Counted from the first letter of the stretch, positions 1-6,481 are shown. The stretch: DNA of 15,681 nucleotides from Candidatus Woesearchaeota archaeon (GCA_030590605.1 JAUUYB010000012.1:1-15681), one strand, 5' to 3'. Made by a program: numbers and translations. Notes: generated by a model not told the origin, from the sequence alone.

Positions 1-54
1 ATGATTTGTCGTTTCAGTATACGATTTTGACTACTAATTGCTATTTTTGGAGAT

Positions 55-69
55 TATACTATTTAAAGG
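55..69 (-). promoter_or_regulatory. Possible TATA box for a minus-strand gene off the left edge
   Basis: An AT-rich block (reverse strand CCTTTAAATAGTATA) lies in the 126 bp between the ftsY stop and the window edge. About 26 bp further along the minus strand, a start would fall near position 36, so the first codons could lie just inside or beyond the edge. The block is nearly symmetric, so the strand is uncertain. No other feature is visible in 1-126. Confidence 0.25.
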
Positions 70-126
70 TTTCTAAAAAACAGGAAAATAATAGGATTCT
101 CAAATAAAAATGCTCCAACATTTATC

Positions 127-1764
127 CTATATCCCTAAAGAATCAGTGATTATAGATGGTTTGAAGAGCTGAAGGTCATCGTATTCCTGACCCATCCCTA
201 TAAGGAGGATCGGCTTCTTCGTAACATATGATATCGATAGTGCAGCCCCACCCTTCTCGTCGATGTCAGCTTTGGTCAAGATGAGACCATCTATCCCTAC
301 AGCCTCGTCGAACTTCTTAGCCTGCTCGACGCAGTCATTACCAGTTATTGACTCTCCGACGAATATCTTAAGGTCAGGATCAGCCACCCTCACGACCTTC
401 TTAAGCTCGTCCATGAGGTTAGAATTGGAATGCATCCTTCCTGCAGTATCTATGAGAACAATATCTTTTCCTTTGGATTTGGCATGCTCGACTGCATCGA
501 ATGCGACTGCTGCTGCATCACTCCCATAATCATGCTTGATGATCTTTGCACCGACCTTCTCTGCATGGATAGCGAGCTGGTCGATAGCTGCTGCCCGGAA
601 AGTGTCAGAAGCTGCCAGCACGACCTCTTTTCCTCTGTCCTTCAACTGCTTCGCGATTTTTGCTATAGTCGTAGTCTTTCCAGAACCATTGATTCCGATA
701 AAGCAGACGACAAATGGCTTCTTCTCTTCCATCTTCTTGAATATGTCATAAGTGTCAGTCTCGAGGAGCTCAGTAATCGATCTCTTGAGTGAGGATAGGA
801 TAAGATCCACCATCTTTCCCCTAGGAATCGCCTGGCCAACTATCATTGCCTTAAGATCCTCTTTGATCTTCTCTATGACCTCGACAGCTACGTTGTTCTC
901 GAGGAGAATCATCTCGATGTCCCAAAAAAGCTCATCGAACTTATCATCTTTTAGTACGGTCTTCGTGACTTTTTCCTTGAATTTCTGGAAAATACCTTTT
1001 TTTTCGGGTTCTGCTTTTGGTTCTTCCTTAGGCTCTTCTTTTGGAGTAGGTTTTTCCTCAGGTTCTTCCTTTTTTTCTGGTTCTTCTTTTACTGGAACAG
1101 ATTCAGCCTTCGGTTCCTCCTTTGGAACTGGCTTCTCTTCCTGCTTTGCTTCAGGAGCCTTTGGCTCTTCCTTAACTGACTCCTCCTTCGGAGAGGGTGT
1201 TATCGGCTCGGGCTCTTTCCTTCCGATCAGCCTTTTCCAAATGGATTTCTTAGGTTCTGGCTTAGAAATCGGTTCTGACTCCTCCTTCGGAGAGGGTGTT
1301 ATCGGTTCTGGCTCTAATTTGGGTTCTTCCTTTACTGGAGCTTCTTCCTTAGGAACATCTACTTTTGGTTCTTTCTTAGCTTCTTCCTTAAGATCATCCT
1401 TTGGAGCAGGTTTTTCCTCAGATTCTTCCTTTTTTTCTGGTTCTTCTTTTACTGGAGCAGCTTCAGCCTTCGGCTCCTCCTTCGGAACAGGCTTCTCTTC
1501 CGGCTTTGCTTCAGGGACCTTTGGCTCTTCCTTAACTGACTCCTCCTTCGGAGGGCGTGTTATCGGCTCAGGCTTCTTTTTAGGTTCGGACTTGGGTTTC
1601 TTCACTGGTTCCGGTTTTTTCTTTGGTTCTTTGACCGGCGGCTCAGAAATAAGTTTTTCTACCTTTGGTTCTATAGTCTCCTCTACTTTCTCTCCTTCAT
1701 CTTCTGCTTTCTTAGAGAATGAAGCGATCGCTTTCCCAAGCTTTTCTTTCAAGAACTTAAACAT
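127..1764 (-). CDS. ftsY: Signal recognition particle receptor FtsY with a very long Lys/Glu/Pro-rich N-terminus
   Basis: SRP receptor GTPase that docks SRP-ribosome complexes at the membrane for co-translational insertion and export. The C-terminal ~290 residues are a standard NG domain. The N-domain helices span about 265-345. In the G domain, the P-loop GINGSGKTT is at 357-365, DTFRAAA at 387-393, DTAGR at 439-443 and TKAD at 497-500, followed by the GGAALS element and the C-terminal GMGQ/YDDL segment. Residues 20-255 are low-complexity Lys, Glu and Pro with internal duplications; archaeal FtsY usually has a much shorter A region. Three short basic amphipathic stretches stand out: residues 1-13, 174-183 (IWKRLIGRK) and 257-268. 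The first and last are where FtsY normally contacts lipid; the middle one looks extra. The start overlaps the 3' end of pfdA by 8 bp, so the two genes are co-transcribed, as in many archaea. Confidence 0.96.
   Translation of the reverse strand: MFKFLKEKLGKAIASFSKKAEDEGEKVEETIEPKVEKLISEPPVKEPKKKPEPVKKPKSEPKKKPEPITRPPKEESVKEEPKVPEAKPEEKPVPKEEPKAEAAPVKEEPEKKEESEEKPAPKDDLKEEAKKEPKVDVPKEEAPVKEEPKLEPEPITPSPKEESEPISKPEPKKSIWKRLIGRKEPEPITPSPKEESVKEEPKAPEAKQEEKPVPKEEPKAESVPVKEEPEKKEEPEEKPTPKEEPKEEPKAEPEKKGIFQKFKEKVTKTVLKDDKFDELFWDIEMILLENNVAVEVIEKIKEDLKAMIVGQAIPRGKMVDLILSSLKRSITELLETDTYDIFKKMEEKKPFVVCFIGINGSGKTTTIAKIAKQLKDRGKEVVLAASDTFRAAAIDQLAIHAEKVGAKIIKHDYGSDAAAVAFDAVEHAKSKGKDIVLIDTAGRMHSNSNLMDELKKVVRVADPDLKIFVGESITGNDCVEQAKKFDEAVGIDGLILTKADIDEKGGAALSISYVTKKPILLIGMGQEYDDLQLFKPSIITDSLGI
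1021..1572 (-). repeat. Imperfect direct repeat (about 192 bp, 360-bp period) inside ftsY
   Basis: Positions 1021-1212 and 1381-1572 align without gaps at an offset of exactly 360 bp (120 codons), with few mismatches by eye. A shorter third copy of the CTCCTTCGGAGAGGGTGTTA stretch sits near 1279-1300. In protein terms, a segment beginning PEPIT and running through KEESVKEEPK and EEKPVPKEEPKAE occurs twice (about residues 66-130 and 186-250). The period is a whole number of codons, so the frame is kept. Confidence 0.9.
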
Positions 1765-2176
1765 CTTCTGATCCGCTGATTTTCTTTTCTATCTCCATAG
1801 CCTGAGTGACAAGCTTCTGGAGCGTCGATTCGAGGTTCGTCCTCATCCCAGTAATCTCGATAGTCTGGTCATCCATCATCCTGGCAGTATCCTCAACAGA
1901 CTTCTTTACAACCACTCCTGCACCTACATTAACCAATAGGCTTTCTGTGTCAGAGAGATCCGCTTCAGCGAATATGCCATTATTCAGAGGTACAAGCATC
2001 TTGCTGCCCTTCTTTGTCTTGCCCAAATCCAAGATGTTCTGCTTGATCACTGCAAGTTCGATCCGCTGATCATCAAGTGATCCGATCTGCTGTTGGATCT
2101 CCTTCACATGCTTGTCTATGACTTGGAGTTCGAGGTAGTGCATCTGCATCTCCTCATCAGTTGATTCTTTTGCCAT
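1757..2176 (-). CDS. pfdA: Prefoldin alpha subunit (GimC alpha)
   Basis: Two of these alpha subunits plus four beta subunits form the jellyfish-shaped prefoldin hexamer, which holds unfolded proteins for the thermosome. At 139 residues it has the usual alpha-type architecture. An N-terminal coiled-coil helix (about 8-50) is followed by a central beta-hairpin segment containing MLVPLNNGIFAEADL and LLVNVGAGVVVKK, which is the family signature, and a second coiled-coil helix (about 92-130). It is the first gene of a pfdA-ftsY unit with an 8-bp overlap into ftsY. The ribosomal-protein genes (L39e, L31e, LX) and eIF6 that often precede pfdA in archaea are absent here. A TATA-like box lies about 28 bp before the ATG, pointing to a leaderless message. 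Confidence 0.95.
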   Translation of the reverse strand: MAKESTDEEMQMHYLELQVIDKHVKEIQQQIGSLDDQRIELAVIKQNILDLGKTKKGSKMLVPLNNGIFAEADLSDTESLLVNVGAGVVVKKSVEDTARMMDDQTIEITGMRTNLESTLQKLVTQAMEIEKKISGSEDV

Positions 2177-2198
2177 CTCTCATACAGAATAAGATATC

Positions 2199-2209
2199 CT
2201 TTAAAAAGA
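2199..2209 (-). promoter_or_regulatory. TATA box of pfdA-ftsY
   Basis: Reverse strand TCTTTTTAAAG, centred about 28 bp before the pfdA ATG at 2176. This spacing puts transcription start at or next to the start codon. Confidence 0.55.
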
Positions 2210-2236
2210 TTGTGAAAAGATAAAGAACGAGAGAAA

Positions 2237-2266
2237 CTAAAAAAAAGAAAAAAAATAAGAAAAAAA
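2237..2266 (-). terminator. Oligo-T terminator after the secreted-protein gene
   Basis: On the minus strand three T runs (6-8 T each) broken by single C or A bases directly follow the TGA of the 753-residue protein. Archaeal RNA polymerase terminates at such T tracts without a hairpin. The tract also insulates the downstream pfdA promoter. Confidence 0.7.
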
Positions 2267-4528
2267 TCAGATCTCTGGTTGGTCAGGGACTGGTACTGGA
2301 ACCGGTTCCTCAGGCAAATCAGGGAATATTGGAATCGTAGACACCAAATCAGGAGTCCAGAAAGGAGTCCACGCCTGCTTATAATTCATCAGGATCGGCT
2401 GCCCGATAAGGCCCTGTCCGACAATATCCTTATGCATAAGATCCCTGTACTCATCTGCGAGCCAGTTCTTCCTCATGTTGTCCCAGATATAATACAATCC
2501 GCTGTTCACCACGCTGTATCCATCATCCTCGAAAATCTCGAAGTGCCCGCCATAGTACTGTTCCTGCATGTGCGGAAGGATAACATAGAAGTTCCATCCA
2601 CTATCGAAAGTGAAATCCAGGTCCTCTACAGTCTCCTGGATCTCATCAAGATCGATCTCGTACTGGAGGACTATCTCATCATCCATGTAGACCCAGATCG
2701 CTGCATATCCCCTCTCCTGAATCATGTCAGAGAGCGGTTCCTCGTCAAAGAGAAGGTCGTGGAACTCACCATCTGAATAAAGATAAACAGCTCTCATAGA
2801 ATCTTCAAGATCCTCATCGCTCGTGAACTCGATACCTTTTCCGATAGAGATAAGGTTCCATCCTTCAGTCAGGAGGACTTCCTTATAATAGGCGGGTGCT
2901 GGCAATGGAGTGATCGATTCCATATCATAGACGTCAGGGCAAACCCTGTCCTCTACCCTCAGATCCCAAGTGACATTCTCCTGTTCATAAGGCATGTCGC
3001 ATGATGTGATAAGGAAGCAGTTGAACCCGCTTCCGGTATTGCAGATGTCTTTTTCTATCAAGCAGTTCTGGATCGCGACAGACCCATAATTAGGTCCATG
3101 TGTCTCCTTGTATAGCTTGATGACCTTATCGATGTTTCCTTCAGACTGATAAGTCACAGCTATCTTCCCACCTGAACTCAATGCATCTCCGAGGAAGATC
3201 TTCTTTGTATTGCATGTGTCATAGTCGAAAACAAGGTCAGATGGATACTTGAATATATATTCTTCAAGAAGATTCTCGAAGACATTTTCATCTAGGTGGG
3301 ATTCCATCCATCCTTCGATATGCAGAGAGATCACATCATCTCCGCTGTACCAAACGACGATCGCATCAATATACTCATTATCGTATTCTCTTAGGAAAAC
3401 ATATACATTATCCTCTCCTTCGAATACTTCTTCATTCACTTCCCAATCAGGAGTAGCATAGACCCTCATCACTTCAGAGATGAAATGCTCATTAGTGACC
3501 TCGTCACTGTGCTGTTCGACATCGACCCATATCTCATTATAGAATCTTGGAGCGACCAGCCTGAACTCGACATAATCTCCTGTAGGGTTCTCAGTACCGA
3601 CATAGTCATAGATATTCTCTACAACTAGAATAGTACCGTCATGGAGAGCGAATTCCTCGCCTTCGATATGCATCTCAGTGATCTCTCCGTTGACCCTAAA
3701 TATGACTTCCAGAGCTGAGGAGATCTGAATCACTTCGATTTCATACATAACGTTGTCGAGAAGATAGGTCTTGGTAGTGTATTCTGGTAATATATCATGG
3801 ATGCTGTCACCAGGGTCCTGATAGATCATGAACCTAGCATTGTCAGCTTCAGTCTCGAAAAGATGGATGGATGAATAAGAGTTTATCCTCTTAGTCTCAA
3901 CCTCTTCAAGATAGTCAAGGATCTCTCCATTGACCTTGAACATAGCATCGTTTTCAAGCACTTCTATAAGCTCGACGACGAAATCAGGCTGCCATCCGAA
4001 ATGTTCGAATTTAACAGACTCATTGATCCAATCTACTGTGAAAGGATATTGAAGTCCGTCAAGGATGAGCGTCCCATTGTCGTCGCTCGTAGATATAGAT
4101 ATAGATTCACCCAATTCCTGGTGAAGGAACTCAACCTGCATGTCAGAACTGTCAAGAGCCCTGAACTCCATCAGATGCGCCTTGTAAGGAGTCTTGATGA
4201 TGAATACATCGCTCCTATCGACACGCTCGACCGGGTACATGACTAAATTATCTATGTGATCAGTCACATCAACGCTGTCTGCGCCCATATAATAGACGAC
4301 GACATGTCCTTCTGCAATATTATCTGTTATCCTCATTGAAGGCAGCAAGTCATATTCAGCATGGTAGACAACACATCCTCCACTTACAAGCAGGCAGCTA
4401 TCATAAAAGCTTACCTCACTCACGTACAACGGGTCAATCCCATCGTACACGAGCACATCCTCATAGGGCAGGGCTAAAGCGCTGACCATAGTAAGGACGA
4501 GCATCAGTATCATTATTATCGTTCTCAT
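2267..4528 (-). CDS. Secreted acidic cell-surface protein with VNGE repeats and a 'GWNLISIG' C-terminal domain
   Basis: A 753-residue exported protein of unknown specific function. Residues 1-20 form a classic signal peptide (MRTIIMILMLVLTMVSALAL). The mature chain is very acidic. Two related segments carry VNGE: one around 196-202 (MFKVNGEILDYLEEV), the other around 276-303 (IFRVNGEITEMHIEGEEFAL, then a DG turn). I associate this type of repeat with surface proteins of DPANN archaea. From about 548 a different domain starts with LLTEGWNLISIG, the W/YNLIS type also seen in the glycoprotein at 10560. Eight cysteines (45, 52, 439, 489, 496, 504, 510, 530) could form disulfides outside the cell. 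The C-terminus is Pro-rich with no membrane anchor. GGAGG (4536-4540) sits 7 bp before the ATG, so it is translated from the message of the small upstream gene, 12 bp away. It may be a surface-layer or adhesion protein; that is inference. Confidence 0.8.
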   Translation of the reverse strand: MRTIIMILMLVLTMVSALALPYEDVLVYDGIDPLYVSEVSFYDSCLLVSGGCVVYHAEYDLLPSMRITDNIAEGHVVVYYMGADSVDVTDHIDNLVMYPVERVDRSDVFIIKTPYKAHLMEFRALDSSDMQVEFLHQELGESISISTSDDNGTLILDGLQYPFTVDWINESVKFEHFGWQPDFVVELIEVLENDAMFKVNGEILDYLEEVETKRINSYSSIHLFETEADNARFMIYQDPGDSIHDILPEYTTKTYLLDNVMYEIEVIQISSALEVIFRVNGEITEMHIEGEEFALHDGTILVVENIYDYVGTENPTGDYVEFRLVAPRFYNEIWVDVEQHSDEVTNEHFISEVMRVYATPDWEVNEEVFEGEDNVYVFLREYDNEYIDAIVVWYSGDDVISLHIEGWMESHLDENVFENLLEEYIFKYPSDLVFDYDTCNTKKIFLGDALSSGGKIAVTYQSEGNIDKVIKLYKETHGPNYGSVAIQNCLIEKDICNTGSGFNCFLITSCDMPYEQENVTWDLRVEDRVCPDVYDMESITPLPAPAYYKEVLLTEGWNLISIGKGIEFTSDEDLEDSMRAVYLYSDGEFHDLLFDEEPLSDMIQERGYAAIWVYMDDEIVLQYEIDLDEIQETVEDLDFTFDSGWNFYVILPHMQEQYYGGHFEIFEDDGYSVVNSGLYYIWDNMRKNWLADEYRDLMHKDIVGQGLIGQPILMNYKQAWTPFWTPDLVSTIPIFPDLPEEPVPVPVPDQPEI

Positions 4529-4535
4529 TTTCTTT

Positions 4536-4540
4536 CCTCC
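4536..4540 (-). promoter_or_regulatory. Strong Shine-Dalgarno site (GGAGG) of the secreted-protein gene
   Basis: Reverse-strand GGAGG sits seven bases before the ATG at 4528 and directly after the TAA of the preceding gene. It fixes the start and shows that the second gene of the pair is translated by SD recognition, while the first appears leaderless. Confidence 0.85.
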
Positions 4541-4951
4541 TTATTGCGGTATAGAAGGCGGCGGGACATCACTATGTGTACCACTGCCAAGATTGTTCAA
4601 AAAATCAGCAGATGTCAAGACCGGATCGTCTTCCTGTGCAGCTGGTTCATCGTCAGGCTGATCGTCTGACCCACCTGAAGAACCACCTGAAGATCCACTA
4701 GATCCTCCGCTACTTCCCCCTAGAATAGTCGTACTAGGTGCCTGGTCAATCGGTTCCTCTGTCACTGCAACAGGTTCATCTTGTACCGGCTCAGGCTGGG
4801 CTATGTTTATCTCCGGCTCCAGGCTTAACTCCACAGGTTGTTTCCATGGAATCTCAACCTCTTCTGGCTCTGGGATAAGCGCTAAAACTGTGAATATCAA
4901 AATAAGAAAAACAGCACCTATCAACCCCGTTTTCAATATTTTACTACTCAT
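4541..4951 (-). CDS. Small membrane-anchored protein with Pro/Glu-rich and Gly/Ser linkers
   Basis: A 136-residue protein of unknown function. Residues 8-26 form one hydrophobic segment (LIGAVFLILIFTVLALI) after a short basic start, which is either an uncleaved N-terminal anchor or a signal peptide. The remainder should lie outside the cell. It is a Pro/Glu/Val-rich stretch (about 27-72), then a Gly/Ser linker made of GGSSGGSSGSS-type units (about 78-94), then an Asp/Glu/Pro-rich tail. No folded domain is evident, so it looks like a flexible stalk or tether. It is the first gene of a pair with the large secreted protein and shares its export. The ATG at 4951 is preferred because a TATA box lies about 28 bp upstream. 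Whether the two products interact is unknown. Confidence 0.7.
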   Translation of the reverse strand: MSSKILKTGLIGAVFLILIFTVLALIPEPEEVEIPWKQPVELSLEPEINIAQPEPVQDEPVAVTEEPIDQAPSTTILGGSSGGSSGSSGGSSGGSDDQPDDEPAAQEDDPVLTSADFLNNLGSGTHSDVPPPSIPQ

Positions 4952-4974
4952 AAGTAATGCTACCAGGAAGGGTC

Positions 4975-4985
4975 CTATATAAATG
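4975..4985 (-). promoter_or_regulatory. TATA box of the surface-protein pair
   Basis: Reverse strand CATTTATATAG contains a near-consensus TTTATATA centred about 28 bp before the ATG at 4951, so the transcript would be leaderless or almost so. Confidence 0.7.
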
Positions 4986-5074
4986 TTTCGTTTCTAAAGA
5001 GTGGTAACATAATTATCGACGAGAAAATGTAAATGACAAGAAATTGAAAACTAAAAGATATATGTATAGACGAG

Positions 5075-5081
5075 AAAAAAA
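5075..5081 (-). terminator. Oligo-T tract downstream of scpA
   Basis: A run of seven T on the minus strand lies about 30 bp after the scpA stop, with a run of five (plus-strand ATTTTT near 5086-5091, on the other strand) beside it. It is a plausible terminator; there is no clear hairpin. Confidence 0.4.
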
Positions 5082-5110
5082 TGGGATTTTTCAATAGAAT
5101 CCAGAGAAAA

Positions 5111-5878
5111 TCAGGCTAATCCGAGCTCTTCATCTACTTCCTGGATTCGGACATTCTTCAGGAGCTTGATATCAATCTCACCGAAGTGCTCTTTTTGGAA
5201 CATATCGATCCTTCTCTGGTTCGATAGATGGAGAAGCGGGATGAATGTATAGACCTTATCCAGCTTGGTCTCAGACGGAAGAAGATCAGTGAATGTGAGC
5301 TTTTTTTTCTTATTCTTGAAGTGTGTGACAATCTCCTTATATACAGTCCTTATGACATAAGTCATATCAGAGGTCTTCGTAGGTATCCTCATGTGCGGAG
5401 CAGGCGCGTTCCTGATAATCCTCCTTTGCTTTACAGTAAAAGCCTTCTCGAGAGCACCTATCAGATCATAGACCGAAACCTTCCTCTTCCTTGGCTGTGG
5501 AGTGCGGGGCATGAGCTTATATCTCTCTTTTTCGCCCTCGATGATGTTTGCGCCCTCAGGATTCTCCAGATCATAATAGAAATCTTCTTCGCTCATCTCC
5601 TCAGTCTCTGCAAGCATACGGTCGAACTCATTTATGTCGTCGTCAAGAAGTTTGGTCGATTTAATCCTTAGGAGAAGTGCTGCAGCAAGCACGACTTTTC
5701 CTGAAATCCTGAAATCCATCTCTTTCAGGGTCTTTAGAATCTTGATATACTTCTGGGTCAAAGTAGTTATGTTGACGTCCCAAGGATCGATCTCCCCGCT
5801 TTTCACCAAATTATGTATGATGGATTGCCAGGTTATATCGTCCTTCTCTATCAGGACCTCCATTATCATCTCTTGCAT
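5111..5878 (-). CDS. scpA: Segregation and condensation protein A (kleisin)
   Basis: ScpA is the kleisin that bridges the heads of SMC and loads condensin on the chromosome. From the ATG at 5878 it has 255 residues, normal for archaea. The N-terminal SMC-neck-binding region contains KSGEIDPWDVNITTLTQKYI (about 26-45) and MDFRISGKVVLAAALLLRIKS (54-74), the most conserved part of the family. An acidic, disordered middle (about 78-120) is followed by a basic segment and a C-terminal winged-helix (about 183-250). The frame can be extended to a TTG at 5917, but the ATG has a GAGAGG Shine-Dalgarno-like site just upstream and better matches the expected N-terminus. No smc or scpB gene is present here, although scpA often neighbours smc. 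Confidence 0.92.
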   Translation of the reverse strand: MQEMIMEVLIEKDDITWQSIIHNLVKSGEIDPWDVNITTLTQKYIKILKTLKEMDFRISGKVVLAAALLLRIKSTKLLDDDINEFDRMLAETEEMSEEDFYYDLENPEGANIIEGEKERYKLMPRTPQPRKRKVSVYDLIGALEKAFTVKQRRIIRNAPAPHMRIPTKTSDMTYVIRTVYKEIVTHFKNKKKKLTFTDLLPSETKLDKVYTFIPLLHLSNQRRIDMFQKEHFGEIDIKLLKNVRIQEVDEELGLA

Positions 5879-5884
5879 CGTTTT

Positions 5885-5890
5885 CCTCTC
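5885..5890 (-). promoter_or_regulatory. Shine-Dalgarno-like site choosing the scpA ATG
   Basis: Reverse-strand GAGAGG lies about six bases before the ATG at 5878. This favours the ATG over the TTG at 5917, which has no such site. Confidence 0.55.
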
Positions 5891-5923
5891 TTTTAGTTTG
5901 GACACCCAGTATAGCAATCTGTA

Positions 5924-5935
5924 TATTAATATATT
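5924..5935 (-). promoter_or_regulatory. TATA box of scpA
   Basis: Reverse strand TAATATATTAAT is centred about 51 bp before the ATG at 5878. Transcription would begin near 5905, leaving a leader of about 25 nt that contains the GAGAGG site. This is unlike the leaderless genes nearby. The motif is near-symmetric. Confidence 0.5.
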
Positions 5936-5981
5936 ATTGTTAGTGTTATTTAAAGTTATCGAAATGGGTTAAATATCGATA

Positions 5982-6049
5982 GGAAAATTTTCCGTTATCC
6001 CGGAAATTTCCGCTCATTAGGACGAATAAAACAACCAGAGGAAATTTCC
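5982..6049. repeat. Cluster of three GGAAA(A/T)TTTCC palindromes
   Basis: Perfect palindromes occur at 5982-5993 (GGAAAATTTTCC), 6001-6012 (CGGAAATTTCCG) and 6040-6049 (GGAAATTTCC). The first and third are both followed by GTTAT. The centres are 19 and 38 bp apart. The cluster lies between the scpA TATA box and the TATA box of tRNA-Val(UAC), the last copy ending just before the latter. It could be a transcription-factor operator for either gene; what binds it is unknown. Confidence 0.75.
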
Positions 6050-6050
6050 G

Positions 6051-6063
6051 TTATATTTAAATA
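6051..6063 (+). promoter_or_regulatory. TATA box of tRNA-Val(UAC)
   Basis: TTATATTTAAATA is centred about 32 bp before the mature 5' end at 6089, which fits a short 5' leader removed by RNase P. The third palindrome of the cluster abuts it on the upstream side, where the BRE would lie. Confidence 0.7.
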
Positions 6064-6088
6064 CCCACATATTTTTCTCTGATTTTGC

Positions 6089-6176
6089 GGGCCCGTGGTC
6101 TAGTGGCTATGACAGCGCCCTTACAGGCTTTTGCCAAGAAAGGCGTTAATCGCCGGTTCGAGTCCGGCCGGGCCCA
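6089..6176 (+). tRNA. tRNA-Val (anticodon UAC) with a 15-nt intron
   Basis: The acceptor stem GGGCCCG/CGGGCCC closes perfectly, with discriminator A at 6176 and no encoded CCA. The T arm is GCCGG-TTCGAGT-CCGGC and the anticodon stem GCGCC/GGCGT. The anticodon TAC is at 6122-6124. Fifteen extra bases (6126-6140) lie between positions 37 and 38; removing them gives a 73-nt tRNA that matches the neighbouring tRNA-Val(CAC) in length and in almost all of the acceptor, D and T arms. The D-stem pair 13-22 is T-T here, against T-G in the neighbour. Confidence 0.95.
6126..6140 (+). other. Archaeal tRNA intron at position 37/38
   Basis: The 15-nt intron starts with GGC, has a TTTT turn and GCC, then AAGAA. 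It can form a bulge-helix-bulge with the anticodon arm. C32-T33-T34 pairs with AAG in the intron, AAA (including A38) forms the 3' bulge, and GGC/GCC closes a four-base loop. The fourth base pair expected in the central helix would be an A35-C mismatch, so the motif is slightly relaxed. The tRNA-splicing endonuclease is expected to remove it. Confidence 0.88.
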
Positions 6177-6192
6177 TCATCTTCTACCATAC

Positions 6193-6202
6193 TATTTAAA
6201 TA
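6193..6202 (+). promoter_or_regulatory. TATA box of tRNA-Val(CAC)
   Basis: TATTTAAATA is centred about 30 bp before the mature 5' end at 6228, so the second tRNA has its own promoter. Confidence 0.65.
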
Positions 6203-6227
6203 GGATTCGTCTTTTCATAAATCCAAT

Positions 6228-6300
6228 GGGCCCGTGGTCTAGTGGCTAGGACATTGCCTTCACATGGCAGAGATCGCCGGTTCGAGTCCGGCCGGGCCCA
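6228..6300 (+). tRNA. tRNA-Val (anticodon CAC), no intron
   Basis: A 73-nt cloverleaf. Acceptor GGGCCCG/CGGGCCC has discriminator A at 6300 and no encoded CCA. The anticodon stem TTGCC/GGCAG encloses the loop TTCACAT with anticodon CAC at 6261-6263. The T arm is GCCGG-TTCGAGT-CCGGC. Acceptor and T arms are identical to the upstream tRNA-Val(UAC), which suggests local duplication followed by change of the anticodon arm. T-rich sequence downstream (6301-6345) can terminate it. Confidence 0.96.
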
Positions 6301-6345
6301 TTTCTTAATTCATGTTTGTTCTTTTCTAATAAAGAGTGATTTTTG

Positions 6346-6481
6346 TACGCTCCAGCTCTGCCCCTAAAGCCGGCGGACGCATAAATGCAAGGCATTTATG
6401 CTACGGGCCACCCCGGATGGGGCGACCCCCGACCCGACCCGCGGCGGTTGGGGCAGTGCTTACGCTTGTGGCGGCTTGCTT
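6346..6481. other. GC-rich foldable island, possibly a structured RNA or dispersed repeat
   Basis: By hand count this block is about two-thirds G+C, and 6401-6460 reaches nearly 80%, between AT-rich flanks. It folds well. AGC+CTGCCCC (6354-6364) can pair with GGGGCAG+GCT (6450-6460) across one T-T mismatch. GCATAAATGC/GCATTTATGC (6379-6401) is a perfect 10-bp stem with a 3-nt loop. CCCC/GGGG (6411-6422) forms a short hairpin. I do not recognise 5S, SRP or RNase P RNA, or a known riboswitch. The TATA sequence at 6506-6513 reads in both directions and would place a minus-strand start near 6481, the edge of the island. On the plus strand it ends before a T-rich stretch (6491-6497). The strand is therefore open. 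Confidence 0.5.

Noticed and set aside
752..1771. A 339-codon plus-strand frame opposite ftsY
   Set aside because: It is the antisense of a Lys/Glu/Pro-rich repeat, which automatically yields a stop-free Ser/Phe/Gly-rich frame. The minus-strand FtsY is certain.
5879..5917. TTG start giving ScpA 13 extra residues
   Set aside because: It has no Shine-Dalgarno site. The ATG at 5878 is preceded by GAGAGG and gives the expected ScpA N-terminus.
5982..6049. Palindrome cluster as a small CRISPR array
   Set aside because: The repeats are only 10-12 bp, spacing is uneven (7 and 27 bp between them) and no cas gene is in the window.
6346..6481. GC-rich island as SRP RNA, RNase P RNA or 5S rRNA
   Set aside because: It is too short for SRP RNA, and I could not find the conserved SRP helix 8, RNase P core or 5S motifs on either strand.
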